A DNA stretch of 64,000 nt, taken from assembly GCA_944376425.1 (NCBI GenBank), contig CALWCS010000182.1:74828-138827 (forward strand), in the 5' to 3' direction. Numbering within the stretch: position 1 is the stretch's first letter; every line of letters begins with the position of its first letter. Positions 53,522 to 62,247 of this stretch are shown here, piece by piece. The translations under genes and the position numbers were made by a program. The notes beneath the pieces were generated by a model. The model did not search any database and was not told the origin of the DNA. It worked only from the letters and a program-made list of their open reading frames with translations. Source of the stretch: an uncultured Lachnospiraceae bacterium (GTDB lineage: Bacteria; Bacillota; Clostridia; Lachnospirales; Lachnospiraceae).

Positions 53522-54001
53522 ATGGCATATGAAAATTATCAGGAGATAGTGGGAGTTATTCAGAATATCAGAAGAGCAGATTCCTGCTGCAATCAGTTGA
53601 TTGAGTTAAGAGCAGAAGGAGAGATCGTTCAATTTACTGTGACATCGGACACTAAAATTATAGAGGATGTCAGATTGAGAAAAGGAATGCGAATTGCCGC
53701 ATTTTATGATACGAGTTTGCCGGTTCCGGCAATTTATCCGCCCCGGTATCATGCTGAACTGATTACGGCATTACGAGGCAATCAAAATGTGACTTTAAAA
53801 TATTTTAATGAAGATTTGGTTTCGGAAGATAACTCTCTTAGACTGAATATCAGTCCTCTGACAAATATGGTAACTTTAAACGGACAGCGGTTTACATGCA
53901 GTCCGCAAAATATGGAATTGTTAGTGTATTATACCAATACCACATTCAGTATCCCGGCAATGACGACACCGCAGAAAATTATTGTAATGTGTTCAATATA
54001 A
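53522..54001 (+). CDS. Uncharacterised 159-residue protein
   Basis: A soluble protein without signal or membrane segment. The first half looks like a small beta-barrel (IVGVIQNIRRADSCC, EIVQFTVTSDTKIIEDVRLRKGMRIAAFYD, PPRYHAELI), of an OB-fold or DUF3221-like type; the second half (VTLNGQRFTCSPQNMELLVYY) shows no known motif. The ribosome site is weak. A terminator follows at 54013. Family and function not recognised. Confidence 0.72.
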   Translation: MAYENYQEIVGVIQNIRRADSCCNQLIELRAEGEIVQFTVTSDTKIIEDVRLRKGMRIAAFYDTSLPVPAIYPPRYHAELITALRGNQNVTLKYFNEDLVSEDNSLRLNISPLTNMVTLNGQRFTCSPQNMELLVYYTNTTFSIPAMTTPQKIIVMCSI

Positions 54002-54012
54002 AAATTCAGAAA

Positions 54013-54060
54013 AAGAAGAGAGTTTTTCAGGCAGTAAATTGTCTGAAAAACTCTCTTCTT
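54013..54060. terminator. Bidirectional terminator between the 53522 gene and tRNA-Ser
   Basis: Perfect 18-bp arms (54013-54030 and 54043-54060) with a 12-nt loop; T-rich on one side and A-rich on the other, so it serves the convergent tRNA as well. Confidence 0.88.
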
Positions 54061-54069
54061 TGTTGATAA

Positions 54070-54155
54070 CGGAGACGATGGGATTTGAACCCATGTGCCC
54101 CGAAGGACAACCGCATTTCGAGTGCGGCTCGTTATGACCACTTCGATACGTCTCC
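54070..54155 (-). tRNA. tRNA-Ser(CGA)
   Basis: On the complement the acceptor stem is GGAGACG with CGTCTCC, the T-arm GGTTCAAATCC, and the anticodon loop reads ACTCGAAAT with anticodon CGA (54118-54120). A long variable arm (GTCCTTCGGGGC) marks a class II serine tRNA. Discriminator is G; CCA is not encoded. Reads UCG codons. Confidence 0.96.
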
Positions 54156-54270
54156 AAAAATATCTGCGCTATATAGTATACCATAAATTTGAAAAAATGC
54201 AAAAGGTTTCTCAATTATTTTTTTGTATTTTTTTAAAAACTGTGAAAATAATACAATACAAAAAAATACG

Positions 54271-54429
54271 ATGAAAAACAGATCTGATTTTCCTATCTAC
54301 TATGACCATACACAATTCTGGAAGGCACTAGTCAATCCCAATCTGAAAAACGTTGTGGGAAAATGCGCAGAGATTCAGATAGGAAATTTTGGCGTTTATG
54401 CTTTAGACAGAATCGATATTAACGCTTAA
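54271..54429 (+). CDS. Possible small protein or gene remnant
   Basis: A 52-codon ORF from ATG 54271 (MKNRSDFPIYYDHTQFWKAL...) whose in-frame extension back to 54223 begins with TTG. There is no clear ribosome site. The composition is not that of random A+T-rich sequence, with several aromatic residues, but I recognise no family. It runs 11 bp into the 3' end of the convergent pduL gene. It could be a decayed fragment. Confidence 0.3.
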   Translation: MKNRSDFPIYYDHTQFWKALVNPNLKNVVGKCAEIQIGNFGVYALDRIDINA

Positions 54430-55060
54430 TGCCTTGTTCTAATTCCTGTGCCCACATCTGAAGATCGTATGCATTGCCGTCAAAGAGTTTTAAGATGGTT
54501 CCATAGGGAGCAGTGTCATTGGCAAAGGCGTTTGCTTCGTCTGTATCAACATGCATGGCAAGCCGGAAAGAAGGGCTGACACGGACAACGACATCGGCAA
54601 AAATAAGGGCACGCTCAAAACTTTGTGTAATGACAAAGACATCGTCATTGTCTTTTAAATTCATGCGGATTGCCTGATCTGGAGTCATATGAATATGACG
54701 TTTTGCTACAATCACTCCTTTTTCAATAGTAAGAGAAGTGTTAGGACTGATGAGTGTGCATCCAGGTGTTCCGCAGATATCGCCGGATTGTCGGATGATG
54801 CCGGGAATTCCCAGCTTTCTGGCATCAGTGATAGAGAGTTCCACCTGAGTATCGGAACGAAAAGGACCTAAAATAGCAACATTTTCAAAGCAGCCTTTTG
54901 GACCTTTTACAGTTAGGCGTTCTCCGGATAAAAATTGTCCTGGCTGACTTAATTCTTTTACAAAAGTCAATTGTGCGTCAGGACCGAACAGTTTTTCAAA
55001 ATCCTGTTTCGAAATATGGATATGACGTGCGGATGTTTCAATAGGGATTTTGCGCGGCAT
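54419..55060 (-). CDS. pduL: Phosphate propanoyltransferase (PduL family)
   Basis: A 213-residue acyl-CoA phosphotransferase of the PduL family (acyl-CoA + phosphate to acyl phosphate + CoA). The metal-binding histidines are in SARHIHIS (near residue 12) and KRHIHMTPDQA (~120), with the usual FLSGERLTVKGPKG and GPFRSDTQVELSITDARKLGIP segments. No microcompartment targeting helix and no pdu/eut genes nearby, so it probably acts in general acetate or propionate formation. GGGGGG precedes the ATG. Confidence 0.92.
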   Translation of the reverse strand: MPRKIPIETSARHIHISKQDFEKLFGPDAQLTFVKELSQPGQFLSGERLTVKGPKGCFENVAILGPFRSDTQVELSITDARKLGIPGIIRQSGDICGTPGCTLISPNTSLTIEKGVIVAKRHIHMTPDQAIRMNLKDNDDVFVITQSFERALIFADVVVRVSPSFRLAMHVDTDEANAFANDTAPYGTILKLFDGNAYDLQMWAQELEQGIKR

Positions 55061-55341
55061 AGATTTCCCCCCCTTATCGATTGGTTTTTGAATATATGAT
55101 ACTTGATTATAAAAAAGAGGTCAAGTGTTTGATGATGTACTGTGTCATAGATTTTGAAAAAACACGTAGTGGACAGAGCTGGATCAATGTCAGAAATACA
55201 CGATTTCAATAGTGCTGATCCCGAGGGAAAAACAGAAAAAAGAAGAACCCCGGGACTTGTGATAAAGGCAAAATTATTATATAATAAGTTATCAACTATA
55301 ATTAGAAAAAGAGGTGTTTCGAAACTAGGAAAAGAATAGGA

Positions 55342-56406
55342 TTGTTGACTAGTGGCGGCGATTGTCAGGCATTAAATGCAGCAATGAGAGGGGTTGTAAA
55401 GGGTCTGTCTTTTAATTTACCGGAAGATCAGCTGGAAGTGTATGGATTTTCAAACGGATATAAAGGGCTAATCTATGGAGATTACCGTATGCTGACTGCA
55501 AAAGATTTCTCTGGAATTCTGACAAAAGGCGGAACAATTTTAGGATCTTCCAGACAGCCATTTAAACTGATGCGTGTGCCGGATGAAAATGGGCTGGATA
55601 AAGTGGAGGCAATGAAGCAAAACTATTATAAACTGCGTCTGGACTGCCTTGTTATTCTGGGAGGAAACGGAACGCAGAAGACAGCAAATTTACTGCGGGA
55701 AGAAGGATTAAACATTATTCACCTTCCAAAGACAATTGACAACGATATTTGGGGAACAGACATGACATTTGGATTTGAGAGTGCTGTTAATATTGCGACA
55801 GATGCAATTGACTGTATTCACACAACGGCTTCTTCACATAATCGTGTATTTATCGTGGAAGTTATGGGACATAAAGTAGGATGGCTGACGCTTCATGCCG
55901 GAATTGCGGGAGGAGCAGATATTATTTTAATTCCGGAAATTCCATATGATATCAATAAAGTAATTGAAGCAATTAACAGAAGAACAAAGGCAGGAAAAGG
56001 TTTTACGATTCTTGCAGTTGCAGAGGGAGCTATCTCAAAGGAAAACGCTAAGTTATCCAAGAAAGAACTGAAGGAAAAATTAAAGAAGAATCCTCATCCG
56101 GCTGTATCTTATGAAATTGCAGCAGCTATTCAGGAAAAAACCGGAATTGAAGTGCGCGTGACAGTGCCAGGACATACACAAAGAGGCGGAAGTCCTTGTC
56201 CATATGACCGTGTTTTGACTACAAGACTGGGCGCAGCAGCAGCAAAACTGATTTTGAATAATGAATATGGCTATATGGTCGGCATTATAAACGGAAAGAC
56301 GAAGAAAATTCCTCTGGGAGAAGTTGCCGGCAAACTAAAGATGGTATCCCCGGATGAACAGATTGTAAAAGAAGCAAAAATGATAGGCATCAGCTTCGGA
56401 GATTAA
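55342..56406 (+). CDS. pfkA: 6-phosphofructokinase, ATP type, with an unclear start
   Basis: A phosphofructokinase with GGNGTQKTANLL at the phosphate-transfer loop and PKTIDNDI as catalytic site (Asp base). Gly after GGN together with Lys in PKTIDND fits the ATP-using long/group III clade rather than the pyrophosphate type. The coordinates begin at TTG 55342, giving MLTSGGD, but the first beta strand of the family (KRIGLLTSGGD) is encoded upstream in frame, where no ATG, GTG or TTG occurs. A GAGGTG ribosome site is followed seven bases later by ACT (55324-55326), where ATG would be expected. Confidence 0.85.
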   Translation: MLTSGGDCQALNAAMRGVVKGLSFNLPEDQLEVYGFSNGYKGLIYGDYRMLTAKDFSGILTKGGTILGSSRQPFKLMRVPDENGLDKVEAMKQNYYKLRLDCLVILGGNGTQKTANLLREEGLNIIHLPKTIDNDIWGTDMTFGFESAVNIATDAIDCIHTTASSHNRVFIVEVMGHKVGWLTLHAGIAGGADIILIPEIPYDINKVIEAINRRTKAGKGFTILAVAEGAISKENAKLSKKELKEKLKKNPHPAVSYEIAAAIQEKTGIEVRVTVPGHTQRGGSPCPYDRVLTTRLGAAAAKLILNNEYGYMVGIINGKTKKIPLGEVAGKLKMVSPDEQIVKEAKMIGISFGD

Positions 56407-56569
56407 ACTGCTCTTTAAAAGACATTTTGCCTTCCACGAAAATAGGAAAAATAGTAAAATCCCTGAAAATGAAAAAAATGACAGTGATTTAACATACATA
56501 GGGGATAGATACGAAGAAGAAAGAATAGGAGCAATATTAGGAGAAGCGACAAGATAGGAGAATCGTAAA

Positions 56570-58201
56570 ATGAGCTATACGGCTTTATATAGAAAGTTCC
56601 GGCCGGATGAATTTTCAGATGTCAAAGGTCAGGATCATATTGTGACAACATTAAAAAATCAAATTACGGCAGGTCGGATCGGACATGCATATTTATTTTG
56701 CGGCACACGAGGAACGGGAAAGACAACGATAGCGAAAATTTTTGCGAAAGCGGTAAACTGCGAACATCCTGTAGACGGAAGTCCCTGTAATGAATGTGAG
56801 ACATGCAGAGCGATTGCATCAGGGACTTCCCTCAATGTAATTGAGATTGATGCGGCATCTAACAATGGCGTAGATAATATCAGAGAGATTAAGGATGAGA
56901 CAGCATATTCACCGACTATGGGAAAATACAAGGTCTATATTATCGACGAGGTCCATATGCTGTCAGTAGGAGCATTTAATGCGCTGTTGAAAACATTGGA
57001 GGAACCTCCCTCCTATGTAATTTTTATTCTTGCCACGACGGAAGTCCACAAGATTCCAGCGACCATTTTATCAAGATGTCAGAGATATGATTTTAAAAGA
57101 ATTTCGATTCCGGTTATTGCGGATCGTCTGGAAGAGCTGATGGCAAAAGAACAGATTGAGGTAGAAGAAAAAGCAATCCGTTATATTGCCAAGAAAGCGG
57201 ACGGAGGAATGAGAGATGCACTTAGTTTGCTGGAACAGTGCATTTCTTTTTATCTGGGGCAGAAACTGACTTATGACAAGGTACTGGAAGTACTTGGAGC
57301 AGTCGATACAGATGTGTTCAGCAGTTTTTTGAGAGAGATTTTACACGATGATGTAGTAAAAGTAATCTCACATCTGGAAGAGATTGTGATGCAGGGAAGC
57401 GATCTGGGGCAATTTGTAAATGATTTTACATGGTATATGAGAAACTTGCTTTTAATCAAAGCATCTGATAATATGGAAGAGATTCTGGATGTCTCAAGCG
57501 AAAATTTGGTTCAGTTAAAAGAAGAAGCCAGAATGATCAGACAGGATACCTTGATGCGTTTTATTCGGATTTTTTCAGAACTGGCAAATCAAATGAAGAC
57601 AGCTTCCAACAAAAGAATTCTATTGGAAGTGGCACTGATTAAACTTTGCCGGCCTCAGATGGAAACCAATACGGAGTCGCTTTTGGAACGAGTCAGAAGA
57701 CTGGAGAAAAAAATAGAACAAGGAATCATTCTGGAAGCAAATTACAGCAGTCAAGCCAGCGATCATCAGAATATCGCACAAAACAATAGATCAGATCCAG
57801 GCGAACCCATAGAAGAATCGGAAGTACAGCAGCCGATGGCAAAAGCAGTGCCGGAAGATTTAAAACAAGTGCAGTCTATGTGGAGAAGTATTGTGGCGAT
57901 GACAAGCGGAAGATTTAAGGTAGTGCTTGCCTCAGCACAGATAAAATTTAATGCTGCATCAGAGGATGATAATCGTTTATATGTTGTATTTGCAGATTTT
58001 CTGGCGGAACCGTATATCGGCAATCAGGAAAAACAAAAAGAGCTGGAGGAACTGATTGAAAAAAAGATAGGAAAAAAAGTAGAAGTAAAGATGATTCTTC
58101 AGGAAGAGGAAGCTCTTACTTCAGACAATCTTTCCCGGATTAGTGTGGATGAAGCAATTCAAAAATTTATTCATACCGATGTAGTGATTGAAGATTTTTA
58201 A
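56570..58201 (+). CDS. dnaX: DNA polymerase III subunit gamma/tau
   Basis: A 543-residue clamp-loader ATPase. Walker A is GTRGTGKT (~45-52), the zinc module is [16 protein letters not shown], Walker B is IIDEVHML, and sensor 1 includes LSRCQRYDF. The domain III and C-terminal tau-like region (~370-543) are present, so it is full length. AGGAG precedes the ATG. Followed 17 bp later by ebfC and then recR, the conserved Firmicutes order. Confidence 0.96.
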   Translation: MSYTALYRKFRPDEFSDVKGQDHIVTTLKNQITAGRIGHAYLFCGTRGTGKTTIAKIFAKAVNCEHPVDGSPCNECETCRAIASGTSLNVIEIDAASNNGVDNIREIKDETAYSPTMGKYKVYIIDEVHMLSVGAFNALLKTLEEPPSYVIFILATTEVHKIPATILSRCQRYDFKRISIPVIADRLEELMAKEQIEVEEKAIRYIAKKADGGMRDALSLLEQCISFYLGQKLTYDKVLEVLGAVDTDVFSSFLREILHDDVVKVISHLEEIVMQGSDLGQFVNDFTWYMRNLLLIKASDNMEEILDVSSENLVQLKEEARMIRQDTLMRFIRIFSELANQMKTASNKRILLEVALIKLCRPQMETNTESLLERVRRLEKKIEQGIILEANYSSQASDHQNIAQNNRSDPGEPIEESEVQQPMAKAVPEDLKQVQSMWRSIVAMTSGRFKVVLASAQIKFNAASEDDNRLYVVFADFLAEPYIGNQEKQKELEELIEKKIGKKVEVKMILQEEEALTSDNLSRISVDEAIQKFIHTDVVIEDF

Positions 58202-58218
58202 TTTTAGGAGGAAGACAA

Positions 58219-58575
58219 ATGGCAAAAAGAGGAGGATTTCCAGGCGGAATGATGCCGGGAAACATGAATAATTTAATGAAGCAGGCTCAAAAGATGCAAA
58301 AGCAGATGGAAGAAAACCAAAAAGCATTGGAAGAGAAAGAATTTACTGCTACAGCAGGCGGCGGTGCCGTAGAAGTGACAGTATCCGGTAAAAAGGAAGT
58401 TACAAAAGTAAAACTGCAAGAAGAAGTAGTAGATCCAGACGATATTGAGATGCTGGAAGATTTGATTATGGCAGCTACCAATGAAGCACTGCGCAAGATG
58501 GAAGAAGAGGCAGCTTCTACTATGTCAAAACTGACAGGCGGTCTTGGAGGATTAGGCGGAGGTTTTCCGTTCTGA
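58219..58575 (+). CDS. ebfC: YbaB/EbfC-family nucleoid-associated protein
   Basis: A 118-residue DNA-binding protein with the family core [36 protein letters not shown] and [17 protein letters not shown], and a Gly-rich C-terminus ([10 protein letters not shown]). AGGAGG precedes the ATG. Its TGA overlaps the recR ATG as TGATG. Confidence 0.95.
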   Translation: MAKRGGFPGGMMPGNMNNLMKQAQKMQKQMEENQKALEEKEFTATAGGGAVEVTVSGKKEVTKVKLQEEVVDPDDIEMLEDLIMAATNEALRKMEEEAASTMSKLTGGLGGLGGGFPF

Positions 58576-59171
58576 TGGACTATTACAGCAGTTATATCAG
58601 TAAGTTAATTGAAGAATTGTCAAAACTGCCGGGAGTTGGGTCAAAATCTGCTCAGCGCCTGGCCTTTCATATTATAAACCGTCCCATAGAGGAAGTTCAA
58701 GGACTTGCAGATGCAATTGTGCAGGCAAAGGAAAAAGTACGTTACTGTAAAGAATGCTATACTTTGACAGATCAGGAAATCTGTCCGATCTGTGCAAATC
58801 CAGCCAGAGATCATAGTACCATTATGGTAGTGGAAAATACGAGAGATCTGGCCGCATATGAAAAAACAGGAAAATTTAATGGAGTTTATCACGTACTGCA
58901 CGGTGCAATTTCTCCGATGCTCGGCATTGGACCAAATGAGATTAAACTGAAAGAGCTGATGAAACGAATGCAGGGAGAAATTAAGGAAGTGATTATTGCA
59001 ACGAATTCCAGTTTGGAAGGAGAGACAACTGCAATGTATATCAGCAAACTGATAAAGCCGGCAGGAATTAAGGTGAGCAGAATTGCAAGCGGAGTTCCCG
59101 TAGGAGGGGATCTGGAATATATTGATGAAGTTACACTTCTGCGAGCACTGGAAGGCAGGGTAGAACTGTAA
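58575..59171 (+). CDS. recR: Recombination mediator protein RecR
   Basis: A 198-residue RecR: helix-hairpin-helix ([16 protein letters not shown]), C4 zinc finger ([16 protein letters not shown]) and Toprim domain ([33 protein letters not shown]). Works with RecO/RecF in single-strand gap repair. It is translationally coupled to ebfC and followed by a terminator. Confidence 0.96.
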   Translation: MDYYSSYISKLIEELSKLPGVGSKSAQRLAFHIINRPIEEVQGLADAIVQAKEKVRYCKECYTLTDQEICPICANPARDHSTIMVVENTRDLAAYEKTGKFNGVYHVLHGAISPMLGIGPNEIKLKELMKRMQGEIKEVIIATNSSLEGETTAMYISKLIKPAGIKVSRIASGVPVGGDLEYIDEVTLLRALEGRVEL

Positions 59172-59177
59172 GATGAG

Positions 59178-59214
59178 ACCTGAAGATCTGAAAGACAGAT
59201 TTTCAGGTTTTTTT
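59178..59214 (+). terminator. Terminator after recR
   Basis: ACCTGAAGATCTG (59178-59190) pairs with CAGATTTTCAGGT (59196-59208, one wobble), followed by a T-tract. The next ~220 bp hold no recognisable gene. Confidence 0.85.
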
Positions 59215-59433
59215 CTCAGAAAACCTCTTTGAAGCTTTTGCATAGGATGATATAATAAAAAAGAACGTTTCCGGAAAGAAAACGTGATTAAAAAAGTTAC
59301 GGAAAGAGAAGCTGTGAGATAACATTCAGAGGGAACAGCAGACTGGGAGAGAGAGACAGACCTAAAAATGTCATTCTAAGGCTGCAAAAAGAGAAGGATA
59401 ACGACAAAGAGAACATGATTTCAAGAATAAGAC

Positions 59434-59462
59434 TTGATCTTCCAGAGAAAAATCCGTATAAT
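59434..59462 (+). promoter_or_regulatory. Promoter of the transketolase genes
   Basis: TTGATC (59434-59439), 17-bp spacer, TATAAT (59457-59462), giving a start near 59469 and a ~40-nt leader. Confidence 0.78.
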
Positions 59463-59508
59463 AGTGGCGCAGTTGAGTAATAGCCAGAACATGATAAGGA
59501 GAATGAAC

Positions 59509-60348
59509 ATGAACAAATTAGAGCTTCAAAAAGTTGCTAATGAGATTCGGAAGGGAATTATCACCGGTGTATATAATGCGAAAGCAGGACATCCAGGCGG
59601 TTCCTTATCCGCAGCGGATATTTTTACTTATTTGTATTTTGAAGAGATGAATATTGATCCGAAAGATGCAAAAAAGCCGGATAGAGATCGTTTTGTACTT
59701 TCTAAGGGACATACGGCTCCCGGATTATACTCAGCATTGGCACACAGAGGATTTTTTCCGATAGAAGATTTAAAAACACTCCGTAAGGTAGGATCGTATC
59801 TGCAGGGACATCCGGATATGAAAATGACACCGGGTGTTGACATGTCAAGCGGATCTTTAGGACAGGGGGTTTCAGCAGCAGTTGGAATGGCTCTTTCAGC
59901 AAAGATTTCTAAAGAATCTTACCGGGTTTACACACTGCTTGGAGACGGAGAAATTCAGGAAGGACAAGTATGGGAAGCAGCAATGTTTGCGGGAGCGAAC
60001 CATCTGGACAACCTGATTATGATTGTGGATAATAACGGATTACAGATTGATGGAAAAGTGGAAGATGTATGTTCTCCGTATCCAATTGACAAAAAATTTG
60101 AGGCATTTAATTTTTATACGATTCAGTTAGAGGATGGAAATGATTTTGACCAGATCAGAGCAGCTTTTGAAGAAGCAAAGACCGTAAAAGGAAAACCGGT
60201 TGTCATAATCGCAAAGACTGTAAAGGGAAAAGGTGTCTCCTTTATGGAAAACGAGGTTTCCTGGCATGGAAAAGCTCCGAATGGAGAAGAATATGAAATT
60301 GCAATGGCAGATTTGGAAAAGGCAGGTGCAGCATTATGTCAGAAATAA
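59509..60348 (+). CDS. Transketolase, N-terminal (thiamine diphosphate-binding) subunit
   Basis: A 279-residue subunit of a split transketolase. The thiamine diphosphate motif is GDGEIQEGQVWEAAMFAGANH...DNNGLQIDG, with AGHPGGSLSAADIFTYLYF and HGKAPNGEEYE also conserved. ATG 59509 lies eight bases after AAGGA; upstream in-frame codons from 59434 overlap the promoter. The second subunit gene overlaps by 13 bp. It interconverts pentose and hexose phosphates in the cytoplasm, feeding from the sugar importers in this window. Confidence 0.94.
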   Translation: MNKLELQKVANEIRKGIITGVYNAKAGHPGGSLSAADIFTYLYFEEMNIDPKDAKKPDRDRFVLSKGHTAPGLYSALAHRGFFPIEDLKTLRKVGSYLQGHPDMKMTPGVDMSSGSLGQGVSAAVGMALSAKISKESYRVYTLLGDGEIQEGQVWEAAMFAGANHLDNLIMIVDNNGLQIDGKVEDVCSPYPIDKKFEAFNFYTIQLEDGNDFDQIRAAFEEAKTVKGKPVVIIAKTVKGKGVSFMENEVSWHGKAPNGEEYEIAMADLEKAGAALCQK

Positions 60349-61280
60349 AAAAGATTGCAACGAGAGACAGTTATGGACGTACTTTAGTAGAATTAGGAAA
60401 AAAATATGAAAATCTGGTAGTACTTGATGCAGATCTTGCAGCTGCTACGAAAACGTGTATGTTTCGCGATGCATTTCCAGACCGTCATTTTAACTGCGGT
60501 ATTGCAGAATGTAATATGATCGGCATCGCAGCAGGACTTGCCGCAACCGGAAAAATTCCGTTTGTGAGTTCTTTTGCGATGTTTGCAGCAGGGCGTGCTT
60601 TTGAACAGATTCGAAATTCTGTAGGATATCCTCATTTGAATGTAAAAATAGCTGCAAGCCATGCAGGAATTTCTGTAGGAGAAGACGGAGCCACTCATCA
60701 ATGTAATGAAGATATCGCTCTTATGCGTGTGATCCCAGGAATGGTTGTGATCAATCCGGCAGACGATATAGAAGCAAAAGCAGCAGTGAAAGCGGCAATA
60801 GAATACGACGGACCTGTCTATTTGCGTTTGGGACGTCTGGCTGTTCCGGTAATTAATGACCGCCCTGATTACCACTTTGAGATGGGAAAAGGTGTAGTTT
60901 TAAAAGAAGGAAAAGATGTGACAATGATTGCCACAGGACTGACAGTTGCAGCGAGTCTGGAGGCAGCCCAAATGCTGAAGCAAGACGGAATTGACGCAAA
61001 AGTAATCAATATTCATACGATTAAACCATTAGATGAAGAATTGGTTATCGCTGCAGCAAAGGAAACGGGAAAAGTGGTGACTGTGGAAGAACATTCTGTG
61101 ATTGGAGGACTTGGAAGCGCAGTCTGTGAATGTTTAAGCGAAAAGGCGCCTACACCGGTAAAAAGGATTGGAATTTATGATGTGTACGGAGAATCAGGAC
61201 CGGCTCTTGAATTGCTACATAAATATGGATTAGATGGTGAGGGTATCTACCGCCAGACAAAGAAATTTTTAGAGAAATAG
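60336..61280 (+). CDS. Transketolase, C-terminal (pyrimidine-binding) subunit
   Basis: A 314-residue partner subunit: pyrimidine-binding domain (residues ~1-165; NCGIAECNMIGIAAGLA, SHAGISVGEDGATHQCNEDIA) and transketolase C-terminal domain (~185-310; KDVTMIATGLTVAASLEAA, VEEHSVIGGLGSAVCE). Conserved Glu in IAECNM activates the cofactor. Overlaps the first subunit gene by 13 bp. Terminator at 61307. Confidence 0.94.
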   Translation: MSEIKKIATRDSYGRTLVELGKKYENLVVLDADLAAATKTCMFRDAFPDRHFNCGIAECNMIGIAAGLAATGKIPFVSSFAMFAAGRAFEQIRNSVGYPHLNVKIAASHAGISVGEDGATHQCNEDIALMRVIPGMVVINPADDIEAKAAVKAAIEYDGPVYLRLGRLAVPVINDRPDYHFEMGKGVVLKEGKDVTMIATGLTVAASLEAAQMLKQDGIDAKVINIHTIKPLDEELVIAAAKETGKVVTVEEHSVIGGLGSAVCECLSEKAPTPVKRIGIYDVYGESGPALELLHKYGLDGEGIYRQTKKFLEK

Positions 61281-61306
61281 ATATCTCTAAGACGAGATGG
61301 ATGATC

Positions 61307-61373
61307 AAGATGAGACTGCCGCATGAAACGGATAAAATAATTTACCGATACATGCAGCAATCTCATCTTTTTT
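61307..61373. terminator. Terminator after the transketolase genes
   Basis: AAGATGAGA with TGC and GCATG (61307-61324) pairs with CATGC...TCTCATCTT (61351-61369), followed by T to 61373. Convergent with the yyaC gene. Confidence 0.75.
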
Positions 61374-61410
61374 ATATGGGAAATATCGTCTTATGCGCAA
61401 TAAACCAAAT

Positions 61411-62079
61411 TTAGACAGCTCCTTTGAAGACTTTTGGAAGAAATCTAGTAGAACTGGAAAGAGCCGATGGTATAGGACACGTATTTGGCATCAGACAGGC
61501 AGAAGACATCTGAGAAGAAAATAAATTTTGGCAGGAAAGACAGATTCCTCTGGAGATACATTCTGCAAGTGTCATTACGAGCGAGAGGCGTGTACTTTGC
61601 AGCATTAGATGAGAAAAACGATTATTGACATTTACAATACCGGTGATCGAGATATCGCCTGCTGACTCGAGTGTTTTATTGACACCGGCACCGGGAGAGA
61701 GACTGCCGTGTGCGACGGTAATATACCCTTGGTGTTTTTTCGTGCCAAGCGATGCATCAATCGCAATTAAAAGACGGTCTGAATGGTTTTGCTCAATCGA
61801 ATGAAGCGTTTCAGAAAGATTAAGAGCATGAACTGGATGTTGGAGTGTTCCATAAACAAAAAACTGATCAGACAGCAAAGAAGAGAGATGACTTCCGATA
61901 ATAGGACCAAGACTATCTCCTGATACCCGATCGCTTCCGATACAGAGAAAGACGGGAGGCAGATGATTTTTATCAGAACGCTCCTGCAGTAAAGCAGTTA
62001 AATAAGAACCAAGAAAAAGGGAAGCATTTTCTTTTGCAGTGTTAATATAATAAGTTTCTTCGGACAAATTTGCATTCAT
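61411..62079 (-). CDS. yyaC: YyaC-family sporulation protein (GPR protease-like)
   Basis: A 222-residue protein of the YyaC spore-protease-like family: VFLCIGSDRVSGDSLGPIIGSHL near residues 42-65, LLIAIDASLG, and PGAGVNKTLESAGDISITGIVNV, matching the conserved aspartate-bearing motifs. No signal peptide. The C-terminal ~35 residues (after residue ~188) are not typical. Its presence supports a spore-forming host. It is divergent from the LysM gene. Confidence 0.88.
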   Translation of the reverse strand: MNANLSEETYYINTAKENASLFLGSYLTALLQERSDKNHLPPVFLCIGSDRVSGDSLGPIIGSHLSSLLSDQFFVYGTLQHPVHALNLSETLHSIEQNHSDRLLIAIDASLGTKKHQGYITVAHGSLSPGAGVNKTLESAGDISITGIVNVNNRFSHLMLQSTRLSLVMTLAECISRGICLSCQNLFSSQMSSACLMPNTCPIPSALSSSTRFLPKVFKGAV

Positions 62080-62247
62080 GGTAAAATTCCTTCCTTGTTT
62101 TTCTAAAGTGTATCCAACTAAATAGAAAAATATTCAGAAAATCATAAAGAGAAAAGCTGTCGAAATATTTTTGGAACCGTGTCCATAAAATGATAAATTC
62201 TGCAAAGAAGGTATGGTAGAATTAGGACAGGAAAGGGGTGGACGGCT

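Noticed and set aside
55154-55339. A 61-codon frame just before the phosphofructokinase, considered as its missing N-terminus
   Set aside because: It is in a different reading frame and ends at TAG 55337-55339; the sequence has no phosphofructokinase features.
58641-59243. A 200-codon complement frame over recR
   Set aside because: Shadow of recR with biased composition; recR has all its motifs.
59215-59433. Possible regulatory RNA upstream of the transketolase genes
   Set aside because: A+T-rich sequence with only short stems; the promoter at 59434 lies after it, so it would not be in the transketolase leader.
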